NCBI RefSeq assembly: GCF_006715085.1
Contig: NZ_VFMM01000003.1
Location: 682,001-746,000 of the forward strand
Direction: 5' to 3'
Length of the DNA: 64,000 nucleotides
Source of the DNA: Kribbella jejuensis
GTDB taxonomy: Bacteria > Actinomycetota > Actinomycetes > Propionibacteriales > Kribbellaceae
Shown here in pieces: positions 16,362 through 24,571 of this stretch (its first letter is position 1; every line of letters begins with the position of its first letter). The position numbers and the translations under genes were made by a program. The notes under the pieces are model-generated. The model worked only from the letters and a program-made list of their open reading frames with translations, was not told the origin of the DNA and searched no databases.

Positions 16362-17123
16362 TCAGACCGGGTACACGATGAAGTCGTCCCGCTCGATCCG
16401 TACGGGCTGCTCCCCGGCCGCGGCAACCACCTCGACGAGCTCCGTCAGTACGGCGGGACGCAGCTGCAGGACGTGCTCGCCGGGGTGCTTGGCGGCGCCC
16501 ATCTCGTAGTCCTTGCCCGGTACGTCGGTGAGCTCGATGTGTGCGCCCAGCACCCACTCGACCGGATTGCCCGCGGCAACGAACTCGCCCAGTCGCGCCA
16601 TGCTCGCGCGGAACGCCGGCCAGTCCTTCACGTACAGCCGGCCCGGGTACAACGAGTCGCCGGTGAACAGCAGGCGGGTGCTCCGGTCGTACAGAGCGAT
16701 GTCCGCGCCTTGGTGGCCCGGGATCGGGATGATGTCGACGATGCGCTTCCCGAGATCGATCGTGCCGGTGGTGTGCGGCCAGTTCTCCAGGCCGAAGTAC
16801 TCCGCGACTTCCTCGGCGGATCGGCCTACGACACGTTCGAATCCTCCGTCGCCGCCGACGTGATCGCTGTGCCCATGGGTGTGGGCGACAACCAACTCCT
16901 GCTCGTCCACGAGCTCGTCGACGAGGGCGGGGAGGTCGGCGTGGCCGGTGCCGGTGTCGAGGAGGAGGGCTCGGGACTCGCCGAGGAGGAGGTAGAGGAA
17001 CGGGCCTTCGAAGTTCGTGTGCAGGGCCTGGCGGATGATCGCCGTACGGTCGTCGTACCAGTGCACCTGATGGTCGGGCGTGGACGGGTCGGTGCCGTCG
17101 TCCCAGTGGGCCGGGAAGGTCAT
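16362..17123 (-). CDS. MBL-fold metallo-hydrolase (glyoxalase II-like)
   Basis: 253 residues from ATG 17123 (MTFPAHWDDGTDPSTPDHQV). The metal motif HTHGHSDHVGG (HxHxDH) at about 81-90, GHQGADIALYD with the next His, and LLFTGDSLYPGRLYV with bridging Asp are intact, and the C-terminal WVLGAHIELTD supplies the last His. Likely a hydrolase acting on a thioester or lactone. Divergent from dinB; the two starts are 38 bases apart around a 26-base inverted repeat. Confidence 0.88.
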   Translation of the reverse strand: MTFPAHWDDGTDPSTPDHQVHWYDDRTAIIRQALHTNFEGPFLYLLLGESRALLLDTGTGHADLPALVDELVDEQELVVAHTHGHSDHVGGDGGFERVVGRSAEEVAEYFGLENWPHTTGTIDLGKRIVDIIPIPGHQGADIALYDRSTRLLFTGDSLYPGRLYVKDWPAFRASMARLGEFVAAGNPVEWVLGAHIELTDVPGKDYEMGAAKHPGEHVLQLRPAVLTELVEVVAAAGEQPVRIERDDFIVYPV

Positions 17124-17129
17124 GGCGGG

Positions 17130-17155
17130 AATTGTCGGTGACGGCGGCGACAATT
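17130..17155. promoter_or_regulatory. 26-base inverted repeat between the MBL gene and dinB
   Basis: AATTGTCG (17130-17137) and CGACAATT (17148-17155) with a 10-base spacer. Each arm carries GACAAT reading outward, 6-7 bases before the start codon of each divergent gene, so the arms could be mirror-image -10 elements of leaderless promoters, or an operator shared by both genes. Confidence 0.5.
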
Positions 17156-17160
17156 GACGA

Positions 17161-18516
17161 GTGCGTGATGATCCGTCGGTGCTGCACGTCGACCTGGACG
17201 CGTTCTTCGCGGCCGTCGAGCAGCGGGACAAGCCGTCACTGCGGGGCAAGCCCGTGGTCGTCGGCGGGATCGGCCTGCGCGGCGTCGTGTCGACCGCGTC
17301 GTACGAGGCTCGCCGGTACGGCGTTCGTTCCGCGATGTCCACCGCGGAAGCCCGGTCGCGCTGCCCGCACGCGGCGTACCTGAGTCCCCGCTTCGAGGTG
17401 TACCGCCGGACCAGCCGGGCGGTGATGGCCGAGATGCGGGCGCTGTCGCCGCTGGTCGAGCCGCTGTCGGTGGACGAGGCCTTCATCGACCTGACCGCGA
17501 GCGGGCTGACCGGCCTGACCGTCGACGAGGTCGAGGCGATCGCGAACGATCTGAAGGACGCGATCCGGAAGGTGAGCGGCGGGCTGACCGCCTCGGTCGG
17601 CGCCGGTACGTCGAAGCTGATCGCGAAGATCGCCAGCGATCTCGACAAACCCGACGGCGTGGTCGTCGTGCCGGCCGGGACCGAAGCCGAGTTCCTCGCG
17701 CCGATGGAGGTGACCGTGATCCCGGGCGTCGGGCCGGCCACCGCACAGCGGCTCAGCATGTCCGGCGTCCGGACCGTCGCCGACCTGCAGCAACTGGACG
17801 AGGACGAGCTGATCCGCCAGGTCGGCTCGGCGCACGGCACCAGCCTGCACCGGCTCGCGATCGCGGCCGACGACCGGCCGGTGGTGAGCGACCGGGAGAC
17901 GAAGTCGGTCAGCGTCGAGGACACGTTCGAGACCGACATCATCGACCGCACGCTGCTCACCGCGATCAGCGACCGGATGGCGCACCGGGTCGCGGAACGC
18001 CTGCAGAGGGCGCAGCTGTCCGGGCGCACCGTCACGGTCAAGACACGGATGCACGACTTCACCACGCACACCCGTTCGTCGACGCTGGCCGGGCCAACCG
18101 ACGACCCGCGCGTGGTTGCCCGGGTGGCGCGGCGGTTGCTCGAGGAGAGCGACATCGGTGGCGGGATCCGGTTGCTGGGCGTAGGTGTCTCGTCACTGGC
18201 CGACTGGATCCAGGACGACCTGTTCACCGAGGACGAGCACGCCGACAATCCGATCGAGCTCGTCGAGTTGCCGGCCCGTCCGCGCGATCTGGTCGGCTTC
18301 CACCCGGGTCAGGACGTTGTCCATCCCGACTACGGCCCCGGCTGGGTCTGGGGCTCCGGTCGCGGCCGGGTCACGGTGCGCTTCGAGACTGCCGACACTC
18401 CCCCGGGTCCCGTCCGGACCTTCTCCATCGACGATCCCGCGCTGACAAAAGTGCAGCACGTCGGGGCCGATGCTGACGACGAACCCGAAACCGGCCAGAA
18501 TGTCGAGAATGGATGA
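17161..18516 (+). CDS. dinB: DNA polymerase IV (Y-family), with Tudor-like C-terminal extension
   Basis: 451 residues from a GTG. VLHVDLDAFFAAVEQRDKPS and SVDEAFIDLT hold the catalytic acidic residues, with the steric-gate FF; GVVSTASYEARRYGVRSAM is the fingers motif; HhH (VTVIPGVGPATAQRLSMSGV) precedes the little-finger domain (TKSVSVEDTFETDI). IQDDLF near residue 357 resembles a sliding-clamp motif (QxxLF). A C-terminal extension of about 80 residues contains VVHPDYGPGWVWGSGRGRVT, like the Tudor-type tail of UvrD/PcrA. Error-prone translesion synthesis. Its end overlaps the TPR gene. Confidence 0.95.
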   Translation: MRDDPSVLHVDLDAFFAAVEQRDKPSLRGKPVVVGGIGLRGVVSTASYEARRYGVRSAMSTAEARSRCPHAAYLSPRFEVYRRTSRAVMAEMRALSPLVEPLSVDEAFIDLTASGLTGLTVDEVEAIANDLKDAIRKVSGGLTASVGAGTSKLIAKIASDLDKPDGVVVVPAGTEAEFLAPMEVTVIPGVGPATAQRLSMSGVRTVADLQQLDEDELIRQVGSAHGTSLHRLAIAADDRPVVSDRETKSVSVEDTFETDIIDRTLLTAISDRMAHRVAERLQRAQLSGRTVTVKTRMHDFTTHTRSSTLAGPTDDPRVVARVARRLLEESDIGGGIRLLGVGVSSLADWIQDDLFTEDEHADNPIELVELPARPRDLVGFHPGQDVVHPDYGPGWVWGSGRGRVTVRFETADTPPGPVRTFSIDDPALTKVQHVGADADDEPETGQNVENG

Positions 18517-19441
18517 GGTTGGGCGGGGTGTGTACCCGTTCTGTGGGCCGTGCACGGCGACGTCGGAGGCTTGGCGGGCCGCTGAGGTGCGCGGGCCGAT
18601 GGGTGGGCGGTTCTACGGGCATCGCGACGTCTGCGAGAACTGCGGGTCCTCGGTGCGGACGCTGTACAAGACCGTGTTGTGGGTGCCGGTCTCCAAGGTC
18701 GGGCGGTACCGGATCGTCCCCACCGGAGGTCGCTCGTACGTCGGCCGCAAGGTGATCGAGCAGCCACTGCGGACCGTCGTACGGCGGGAACCGGTGTCGG
18801 CGATCGCGCAGTATCCGGAGCTGGACGGTACGCCGGACTACAAGCAGGCCGAGGCGTACTGGCTGGACCGCGAGCCCGGTCAGGCGCTGCCGCACTACCA
18901 GGCCGCGCTGGCCGAGCGGGAACAGCTGCTGGGCGCGGACGACCCGGCGACGTTGCGGGTCCGGTTGCGGGTGGCTCAGGGGTTGCTCGCCACCGCCAAC
19001 TACGGCCGGGCGATCGCTTGGTTCGAGCTGCTGACGCCGCAGCTCGTCGAGGTGTTCGGTTCACATCATGAGCTGACGCGGACGGCGGCGGAGGCGGTGA
19101 CCGGTGCGCGGCTGATGGTCGGTGGGCCACGGTCCGAGGCTCAGCTGCTCGCGGACATCGTGGCGGCGGACGTGTCGAGTGGAGCGGATGCGCAGTTGCT
19201 GCGCGATCAGGCGGCGCTGGGGAAGGCGCAGCTCGCGTGCGGCGACATCTCGGACGCGGTCGAGACGCTGATCGAGGTCGTGCGACACGCCGTGCCAGGG
19301 CATCCGGACACTGCTGTTTATCGCAGTGCGCTGGCTGAGGCGTGCGAGGTCGCGGAGGCCCGGGGGAAGAAGCGTGACGTCCAGTTGGCGGGCGCCGCGC
19401 GTCAGCTGCTCAACCGCGCAGACGCACCGACAAGCACGTAG
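18500..19441 (+). CDS. TPR-containing protein with N-terminal cysteine pairs
   Basis: 313 residues from ATG 18500 (or 18509). Two cysteine pairs (FCGPC near residue 14 and CENCGS near 46) may form a zinc ribbon. From about residue 120, a helical repeat region follows the tetratricopeptide pattern (ALPHYQAALAEREQLLGADD, a motif of TPR_10/TPR_12 proteins), continuing to the end. Overlaps dinB by 17 bases, so translation may be coupled. The role is unknown; such proteins serve as scaffolds. Confidence 0.65.
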   Translation: MSRMDEVGRGVYPFCGPCTATSEAWRAAEVRGPMGGRFYGHRDVCENCGSSVRTLYKTVLWVPVSKVGRYRIVPTGGRSYVGRKVIEQPLRTVVRREPVSAIAQYPELDGTPDYKQAEAYWLDREPGQALPHYQAALAEREQLLGADDPATLRVRLRVAQGLLATANYGRAIAWFELLTPQLVEVFGSHHELTRTAAEAVTGARLMVGGPRSEAQLLADIVAADVSSGADAQLLRDQAALGKAQLACGDISDAVETLIEVVRHAVPGHPDTAVYRSALAEACEVAEARGKKRDVQLAGAARQLLNRADAPTST

Positions 19442-19444
19442 GGA

Positions 19445-20167
19445 TTACAGCAGCAGTTCGAGGCCTTCGTCGGCCGCGATCACTTCGCCTTCGAAGACAG
19501 CCTCCGCCTCACGCACCGAGACAGCTCGATCAGAACCCGGCCAGAAGTGCGTCAGCAACAACCTGCGGGCACCACGCGCGCCATGGGCCGCCTCGGCTGC
19601 CGTCATCAGGTAGCGGTCGGAAGCGTCTCCCTGCAGCGTCGCGTCGGAGATGAAGAGATCGGTATCGGCCGCGAGCTTCCGTAGTTCGGGTGACGGTCCG
19701 CTGTCTCCTGTGTAGGCGATCGAGATCCCGGGCGCCGACAACCGCACACCGAGATTCGTCTTGTAATGCGGGAGTTCCACCGTCAGTACGTCGAACGGCC
19801 CGATCCGCGTCGTCGACGCCAGGTCGTGTACGTCGAACACCTCCGCCGGATCCGGGTTCGGCTCGAGCGCACGGAGTACGTCGAGGACGCCCGGAGCGCA
19901 GTGCAGCGCGACCGGGTCCGCATCGGGCGCCTCGTAGTGCCGCACCCGCGCGAGGGCACTCACGTCGACGCAGTGGTCCGGGTGCTGGTGCGTCACCACG
20001 ACCGCGTCGACTTCACCGTGCGGAGAGTGTTCGAGCAGCCGCGGCAGAGCGGCGTACCCGAGATCGAGTACGACCCGGAAACCGTCGTACTCCAGCAGGA
20101 AGCCGGCACACGCGCGACCCGGCTCCGGCCAAGCGCCGCAGGAGCCGAGGACCGTCAGCGACCTCAC
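19445..20167 (-). CDS. MBL-fold hydrolase, RNase Z/CphA-like branch
   Basis: 240 residues from GTG 20167 (VRSLTVLGSCGAWPEPGRAC). VVVTHQHPDHCVDVSAL gives HxHxDH; YTGDSGPSPELRKLA supplies the bridging Asp, and LLLTHFWPGSDR the last His. The early strand LTVLGSCGAWP and VLDLGYAALPRLLE are characteristic of the RNase Z-like group. Last gene of the overlapping lipid-type operon: its GTG overlaps the YccF stop by 4 bases. Substrate unknown. Confidence 0.85.
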   Translation of the reverse strand: MRSLTVLGSCGAWPEPGRACAGFLLEYDGFRVVLDLGYAALPRLLEHSPHGEVDAVVVTHQHPDHCVDVSALARVRHYEAPDADPVALHCAPGVLDVLRALEPNPDPAEVFDVHDLASTTRIGPFDVLTVELPHYKTNLGVRLSAPGISIAYTGDSGPSPELRKLAADTDLFISDATLQGDASDRYLMTAAEAAHGARGARRLLLTHFWPGSDRAVSVREAEAVFEGEVIAADEGLELLL

Positions 20168-20550
20168 GCGAACGGCTGGTTGGACGGCACGATCTCTTTG
20201 CCGAGTGGCAGCAGCGAGACCGGGATCAGTTTGAAGTTCGCGACGCCGAGCGGGATGCCGATGACGGTCAGGCAGAGCGCGATCCCGGTGGTCAGGTGGC
20301 CGAGCGCCAGCCACCAGCCGGCGAAGACGATCCAGATCAGGTTGCCGATCAGCGCGCCCGCGCCGGCCGTCGGCTTGTCGACCACGGTCCGGCCGAACGG
20401 CCACAGCGTGTACCCGGCGATCCGGAACGCCGCGACCCCGAACGGGATCGTGACGATCAGCAGGCAGCAGATGATCCCGGCGAGCGCGTATCCGACCGCC
20501 AGCCAGAACCCGGCCAGCACCAGCCAGATCAGGTTGAGAAGCGTCTTCAT
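20164..20550 (-). CDS. YccF-domain inner-membrane protein
   Basis: 128 residues made of two YccF repeats, each with a helix pair: LLNLIWLVLAGFWLAVGYAL with IPFGVAAFRIAGYTLWPFGR, and LIGNLIWIVFAGWWLALGHL with IGIPLGVANFKLIPVSLLPL. The NLIWxxxxGWWLAxxH and IPxGxxxFK motifs are family-defining. Function not established. 4-base overlaps at both ends place it inside the operon with the EphD-like hydrolase and MBL genes. Confidence 0.9.
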   Translation of the reverse strand: MKTLLNLIWLVLAGFWLAVGYALAGIICCLLIVTIPFGVAAFRIAGYTLWPFGRTVVDKPTAGAGALIGNLIWIVFAGWWLALGHLTTGIALCLTVIGIPLGVANFKLIPVSLLPLGKEIVPSNQPFA

Positions 20551-21401
20551 GCCTCCCAGCCTGCCACCTGGCGGGTGTGTTCCCGGACCAGCTCGGCGAC
20601 AAGTCCGGGATCCTTCCGGGGTATCCAGTGGCCGCCCCTGACCACCTTTACCGTCAGGTTCGGGGCCCAGCGTGCGATGCCGGTCTGGAGGGCGGTGGTG
20701 ACGAACGGGTCGTCCTCCGGTGAGACCGCCAGTACGGGGATGTCGGTACGGCGTTCCTCCGGGTTGATGAGCCGGCGGAGGACGTTGGCGCGGTACAGCT
20801 TCATGCCGTTGACGTAGTCGCCGATGCTGCGGTTGTGGGTCTCGTCCTGCGGTTCGAGGCGGTTGAACGCGCGCTGCGCCCAGCCCTTCCGCCAGGCGAG
20901 CTCGGGCAACCATGGGAGGTGGAAGTAGAAGATGTACCAGGAGTGCAGCAATTGTTTGAGCGCCGCGCGGTCCCACCGGCGAAGAAAATACCCGGCGTGA
21001 TCCAGCGAAGGCCCGGAAATGCTTGTGAACGAAGCGATTCGGTCCTGTAGTTCTGGGGCAGTCACTGGGTGCCAGGATTGGATCGAACCCCAGTCGTGCG
21101 CCAGCACATGCACCGGGCCGTCGGGTGACACCTCCTGGAGGACCGCCTGGAAATCCTCCTGTAAGCGGTCCAGGGAATACGCGGAGGTGTTGGTCGGGTT
21201 GTCCGATTCGCCAGCGCCGCGTACGTCGTACGTGACGACGTGGAAATCCGAGGCTAGTTCTTCGGCGACCGACGACCACAGCGACGCGTTGTCCGGGTAG
21301 CCGTGCAGGCAGATGAGGACGGGGGCGCCGGGGTTGGGGTAGGTGTAGACGGCCAGGCGGGTGCCGTCGCGGCTAGTAGTGGTCGACCGAGAGGGTGGCA
21401 A
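20547..21401 (-). CDS. Alpha/beta hydrolase, EphD-like epoxide-hydrolase group
   Basis: 284 residues. VLICLHGYPDNASLWSSV carries the oxyanion HGYP motif; VHVLAHDWGSIQSW holds the nucleophile Asp of epoxide hydrolases (HDWGS); FTSISGPSLDH and the C-terminal GGHWIPRKDP supply the remaining elements. The HDWGS/ASFTSxSGPSxDH pattern is that of the hydrolase half of mycobacterial EphD, which is fused to an SDR; here an SDR is encoded separately two genes upstream. The only plausible start is a TTG at 21401, which overlaps the upstream gene by 29 bases; no ATG/GTG lies between it and the core fold. Confidence 0.85.
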   Translation of the reverse strand: MPPSRSTTTSRDGTRLAVYTYPNPGAPVLICLHGYPDNASLWSSVAEELASDFHVVTYDVRGAGESDNPTNTSAYSLDRLQEDFQAVLQEVSPDGPVHVLAHDWGSIQSWHPVTAPELQDRIASFTSISGPSLDHAGYFLRRWDRAALKQLLHSWYIFYFHLPWLPELAWRKGWAQRAFNRLEPQDETHNRSIGDYVNGMKLYRANVLRRLINPEERRTDIPVLAVSPEDDPFVTTALQTGIARWAPNLTVKVVRGGHWIPRKDPGLVAELVREHTRQVAGWEA

Positions 21402-22509
21402 AGGTCAGTCCCGCTTTCACCAGACGTTCGCGCAGGGCGGGACCCATCGCGGCGGCGGTTGTGGTTTGGCCGGCTGTCTCCGGGAGGTCATCGAGCGCCA
21501 GGCAGAGCGCGCTCTCGGCGAGCATCTTGGCGGTTTCGTCGTACCCGGGATCGCGACCCGCGACCTCGGTGATCACCTGCTTGCCGCCGCCGCGCCCGAC
21601 GAAGCGGACGTTGAACCAGGACCGGCCCCGCGTCTCCGCGCTCGGACCGTCGCCGGGCTGCAGCCGCTTCAGCAGCGCGTTGCGCACCGGCGGCACCTGC
21701 GCGCCGGCGACCAGCAGCCCCACCCCACCGATGCCCGCGGCAACAGTCGGCAGGTGCTTCAGCGCTGCGTAGTGCGAGTACCGGAAATCCGGCCCGTAGC
21801 GATCCAGCAGCCGCGCCGAGAACGCCACGATCTGCGGATCGATCGTCGGCAGCGGAACCGCCCAGAACCCTTGCTGCCGGTGGATCCTGCCCGCCACCGC
21901 CCGGGCCTTCCGCCCCACGGGTCGCGCCTCCGCAGCCCGCCGCGCCCGATGCGCTTCGAGGTTCTGCTTCGGCCGCGAGAACGCGGTGATCGCGGTGTGG
22001 AACGTCCCACCCGACGGCCGCCCACCGGCGCGCAGCAACCCGTCGACCTGGATCGGCACGTTCTGCGGCAACTGCTCGACGGTGTACTGCACGCCGAGGT
22101 CGTACGGAATCGAGTCGAAACCGCACGCATGGATGATCCGCGCACCGGTCTGCTTCGCGCGTTCGTCGTACCGCACGTACATCCGGTCCAGGAACTCCGG
22201 CTCACCGGTCAGATCGAGGTACCCGGTGCCGGTCTCCGCACAGGCCGCGACCAGCGGTTCGCCGTACTGCACGTACGGGCCGACGGTCGTGGCGACGACT
22301 TTCGTGGACTCGGCCAATGATCGCAGCGACCTCGGCTCGGTCACGTCGGCATACAGCACGTCCTTGCCGAACCGCTCCAGCTTCGACTTGTTGCGTCCGG
22401 CAACCGCCCAGCGCGTCCCGTCCGGCGCGTTCTTCGCCAGGTACTCCGCGGTGAGCGCTCCCGTGAAACCGGAAGCCCCGAGTAGTACGACGTCGTACCC
22501 GCGGCTCAT
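21373..22509 (-). CDS. Saccharopine-dehydrogenase-like trans-acting enoyl reductase
   Basis: 378 residues from ATG 22509 (MSRGYDVVLLGASGFTGALT). Rossmann motif GASGFTG, WAVAGRNKSKLE, VVATTVGPYVQYGEPLVAAC and YLDLTGEPEFLDR, then IHACGFDSIPYDLG match the trans-acting enoyl reductase family (mycobacterial Rv2953/Rv2449c type) that reduces lipid intermediates on NADPH. The C-terminal MGPALRERLVKAG closes the fold. ATG overlaps the SDR stop by 4 bases. Probably acts on a lipid or polyketide precursor; substrate not inferable. Confidence 0.88.
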   Translation of the reverse strand: MSRGYDVVLLGASGFTGALTAEYLAKNAPDGTRWAVAGRNKSKLERFGKDVLYADVTEPRSLRSLAESTKVVATTVGPYVQYGEPLVAACAETGTGYLDLTGEPEFLDRMYVRYDERAKQTGARIIHACGFDSIPYDLGVQYTVEQLPQNVPIQVDGLLRAGGRPSGGTFHTAITAFSRPKQNLEAHRARRAAEARPVGRKARAVAGRIHRQQGFWAVPLPTIDPQIVAFSARLLDRYGPDFRYSHYAALKHLPTVAAGIGGVGLLVAGAQVPPVRNALLKRLQPGDGPSAETRGRSWFNVRFVGRGGGKQVITEVAGRDPGYDETAKMLAESALCLALDDLPETAGQTTTAAAMGPALRERLVKAGLTFATLSVDHY

Positions 22510-23399
22510 TTCCCGGCCGCCTTCTCCGCATCGGCCAGCCCGCCCGCGCCCGTCGGCCGCGACGACGCCGCTGCGCCACGCGCCCGCACGTCCGCGAGCG
22601 CCGCCGCATCGGCCTTCGGCACGCTGAACCTCGAACCCGCCTCGATGAGGTGCGGCAGCGCCCACCGCACCACCTTCAGCGCACCGATCCAGCCCGGTAC
22701 GTGCACGGTCCGCGAGCGCTTCTTGATCCCCTCGACGAACTTCTCGACCGCGAACTCCAGCGGATAAGTCCTGCCCACCATCGGGATCCCGGTCCGCACC
22801 TTGCCGAACACCGGGTGGCTGTCGACCCCGCGCACCATGTCGGTGTCGACGAAAGTCATGTGCGCGACACCGACCCGTACGCCGAGGTGCTTCAGCTCGG
22901 CGCGCAACGTGTCGCCCATCGCCTCGACGCCGGCCTTCGCCACGTTGTACGACGCCAGGCCGGGAATGCGCACGATCGCCGCCAGCGACGACACGAGCAG
23001 CAGATAGCCCTTGCTCTCCAACAGGTACGGCAGTGTGAGGTGCACGGTCCGCCAGACACCGAGCAGGTTCACCTCGATGACCCGCTCCCACGCCTTCGGG
23101 TCCATGCTCCGGGTGAAGCCCGGCGCGGCGATGCCGGCGTTCGCCATCACGGCGTCGATCCGGCCGTACCGCGCCGCGATCTCCTCCACGGCGGTCCGCA
23201 GCGAGTCCACGTCGGTGACGTCGGCCTCCCACCACCCGGCGTCCGGGCCACAGTCCTCCGCGACCTTCTTCAGCTCGTCCGGCTCGAGGCCCACGAGCGC
23301 GAGCCGGGCGCCGTCCTCCGCCAACTTCCGGGCGACCGCGGCGCCGATTCCCCGGGAGGCTCCGGTGATGAGCACGACTTGACCGGCCAACGGACGCAT
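22506..23399 (-). CDS. Short-chain dehydrogenase/reductase
   Basis: 297 residues. TGASRGIG cofactor motif at about 13-20, NAG(I) at 90, catalytic Ser in LLLVSSLAAIVRIPG and YNVAK (Tyr/Lys) at about 156-160, all intact. A C-terminal extension of about 70 residues with WIGALKVVRWALPHLIEAG is membrane-associating in type, as in lipid-handling SDRs. First gene of the five-gene minus-strand operon, divergent from tetR with two operator palindromes between. Confidence 0.92.
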   Translation of the reverse strand: MRPLAGQVVLITGASRGIGAAVARKLAEDGARLALVGLEPDELKKVAEDCGPDAGWWEADVTDVDSLRTAVEEIAARYGRIDAVMANAGIAAPGFTRSMDPKAWERVIEVNLLGVWRTVHLTLPYLLESKGYLLLVSSLAAIVRIPGLASYNVAKAGVEAMGDTLRAELKHLGVRVGVAHMTFVDTDMVRGVDSHPVFGKVRTGIPMVGRTYPLEFAVEKFVEGIKKRSRTVHVPGWIGALKVVRWALPHLIEAGSRFSVPKADAAALADVRARGAAASSRPTGAGGLADAEKAAGK

Positions 23400-23413
23400 C
23401 GGGACCTCCAGCT

Positions 23414-23433
23414 TGTTGAGTGGATACTCAACA
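23414..23433. promoter_or_regulatory. TetR operator 1: perfect 8-bp inverted repeat
   Basis: TGTTGAGT-GGAT-ACTCAACA, between the divergent SDR and TetR genes, 15 bases from the SDR start. Perfect symmetry and the divergent setting make it the likely main binding site of the adjacent TetR. Confidence 0.7.
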
Positions 23434-23442
23434 GTAGGTGCT

Positions 23443-23462
23443 TGTTGACCGTTTACTCAATA
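23443..23462. promoter_or_regulatory. TetR operator 2: imperfect copy of the same palindrome
   Basis: TGTTGACC-GTTT-ACTCAATA keeps the TTGA/TCAA core of operator 1 with weaker outer and inner positions. Centre-to-centre distance from operator 1 is 29 bases, and it ends 11 bases before the tetR ATG. Confidence 0.6.
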
Positions 23463-23473
23463 GACTGCGCGGT

Positions 23474-24088
23474 ATGAGCCGGACCACTGCCCGCTTGCGC
23501 CCGGACGAACGGCGTACGCAGATCCTCCAGGCCGCCCGCCGGGTGCTGCTGGCCGACCCGCACCGCGAGTTGACCGTCGAACTGGTCGCCGCCGAGGCCC
23601 GGGTCTCCCCCGCGCTGCTGTTCCACTACTTCGGCTCGAAGAAGAAGTTCCAGTACGCCGTCATCGAGGAGGCGGCCGCCGAGGTCATGCTCCGGACCGC
23701 GCCGGATCCGTCGCTGCCGCCGGACGAGCAGCTCCGAGCGGGCATCCGCGCGTTCGTCCGGGCCGTCCTCGAGGCGCCGCAGCTCTACCGGGCGACACTG
23801 CTGATGTCCGCGGCCGGCGATCCGGAGATCCGCGCACTGCACTCCGAGCTGCGGCGGGTCTTCAGCCGGTGGGTGATCGGCGCGGTCGCAGAGCGTGGCA
23901 TCGAGGTCACCCCCGTCGTCGAACTCGCCTGTCACGGCTGGCAGGGTTACGTCGAACAGACCCTGCTGGTCTGGATCGACAACCCGACCGTCTCGCCGGA
24001 GGCTCTCGAGCACCTGTGCGAGCAGTCGCTGGACGCCATCCTGACGACGACCGGTGTCTCGACGACCGGCCCCTCGACGACGAATTGA
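23474..24088 (+). CDS. TetR-family regulator of the lipid-type operon
   Basis: 204 residues from ATG 23474 (MSRTTARLRPDERRTQILQA). The DNA-binding domain reads VELVAAEARVSPALLFHYFGSKKKFQYAV, where the HTH recognition helix is LLFHYFGSKKKF. The remaining 150 residues are an all-helical ligand domain. Divergent from the SDR operon with two palindromes in the 74-base gap, so it likely represses both. A start 12 codons upstream would lie in operator 2 and is rejected. Confidence 0.9.
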   Translation: MSRTTARLRPDERRTQILQAARRVLLADPHRELTVELVAAEARVSPALLFHYFGSKKKFQYAVIEEAAAEVMLRTAPDPSLPPDEQLRAGIRAFVRAVLEAPQLYRATLLMSAAGDPEIRALHSELRRVFSRWVIGAVAERGIEVTPVVELACHGWQGYVEQTLLVWIDNPTVSPEALEHLCEQSLDAILTTTGVSTTGPSTTN

Positions 24089-24097
24089 TGAGAGCAG

Positions 24098-24562
24098 ATG
24101 AACAAGTTCTTCCTGATCGTCCACATCCTCGCCGCCATCCTCTGTGTCGGCCCGATCACCGTCGCGGCCAGCATGTACCCGCCCCTCGCCAAGAAGATGC
24201 TCGCAGCACAGACCCCGGACGCGGGCGGTCTCCAGGTACTGCACCGGATCACCACTGTGTACGCGTGGGCGAGCCTCGTCGTACCGCTCTTCGGGTTCGC
24301 GCTCGCAGGCAGCATGCACGTGATGGGTGAGGCGTGGCTGATCATCTCGATCGTCCTGACGCTGGCCGCCGCCCTCGTCCTCGCGTACCTGGTCGTCCCC
24401 GCGCAGTCCGCCGTACTCGCGGTGGCGGGCGGTACGCCGGAAGAGCGGAGCGCCGTACTCCCCAAGGCAAAGCTGCTCTCGATGACGTCCGGGATCTTCG
24501 CGCTGCTCTGGCTGATCGTGCTCGTCCTGATGGTGGTCAAGCCGGGACATCACAGAGGGTAG
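24098..24562 (+). CDS. DUF2269-type four-helix membrane protein
   Basis: 154 residues, four hydrophobic segments (FFLIVHILAAILCVGPITVA; VYAWASLVVPLFGFALAG; AWLIISIVLTLAAALVLAYL; IFALLWLIVLVLMVV). The first helix with HILAAILCVGP and the MYPPLAKK loop are typical of DUF2269. Nine bases after tetR and nine before exonuclease III: probably one transcript. Function unknown. Confidence 0.75.
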   Translation: MNKFFLIVHILAAILCVGPITVAASMYPPLAKKMLAAQTPDAGGLQVLHRITTVYAWASLVVPLFGFALAGSMHVMGEAWLIISIVLTLAAALVLAYLVVPAQSAVLAVAGGTPEERSAVLPKAKLLSMTSGIFALLWLIVLVLMVVKPGHHRG

Positions 24563-24571
24563 GGTCATGCC

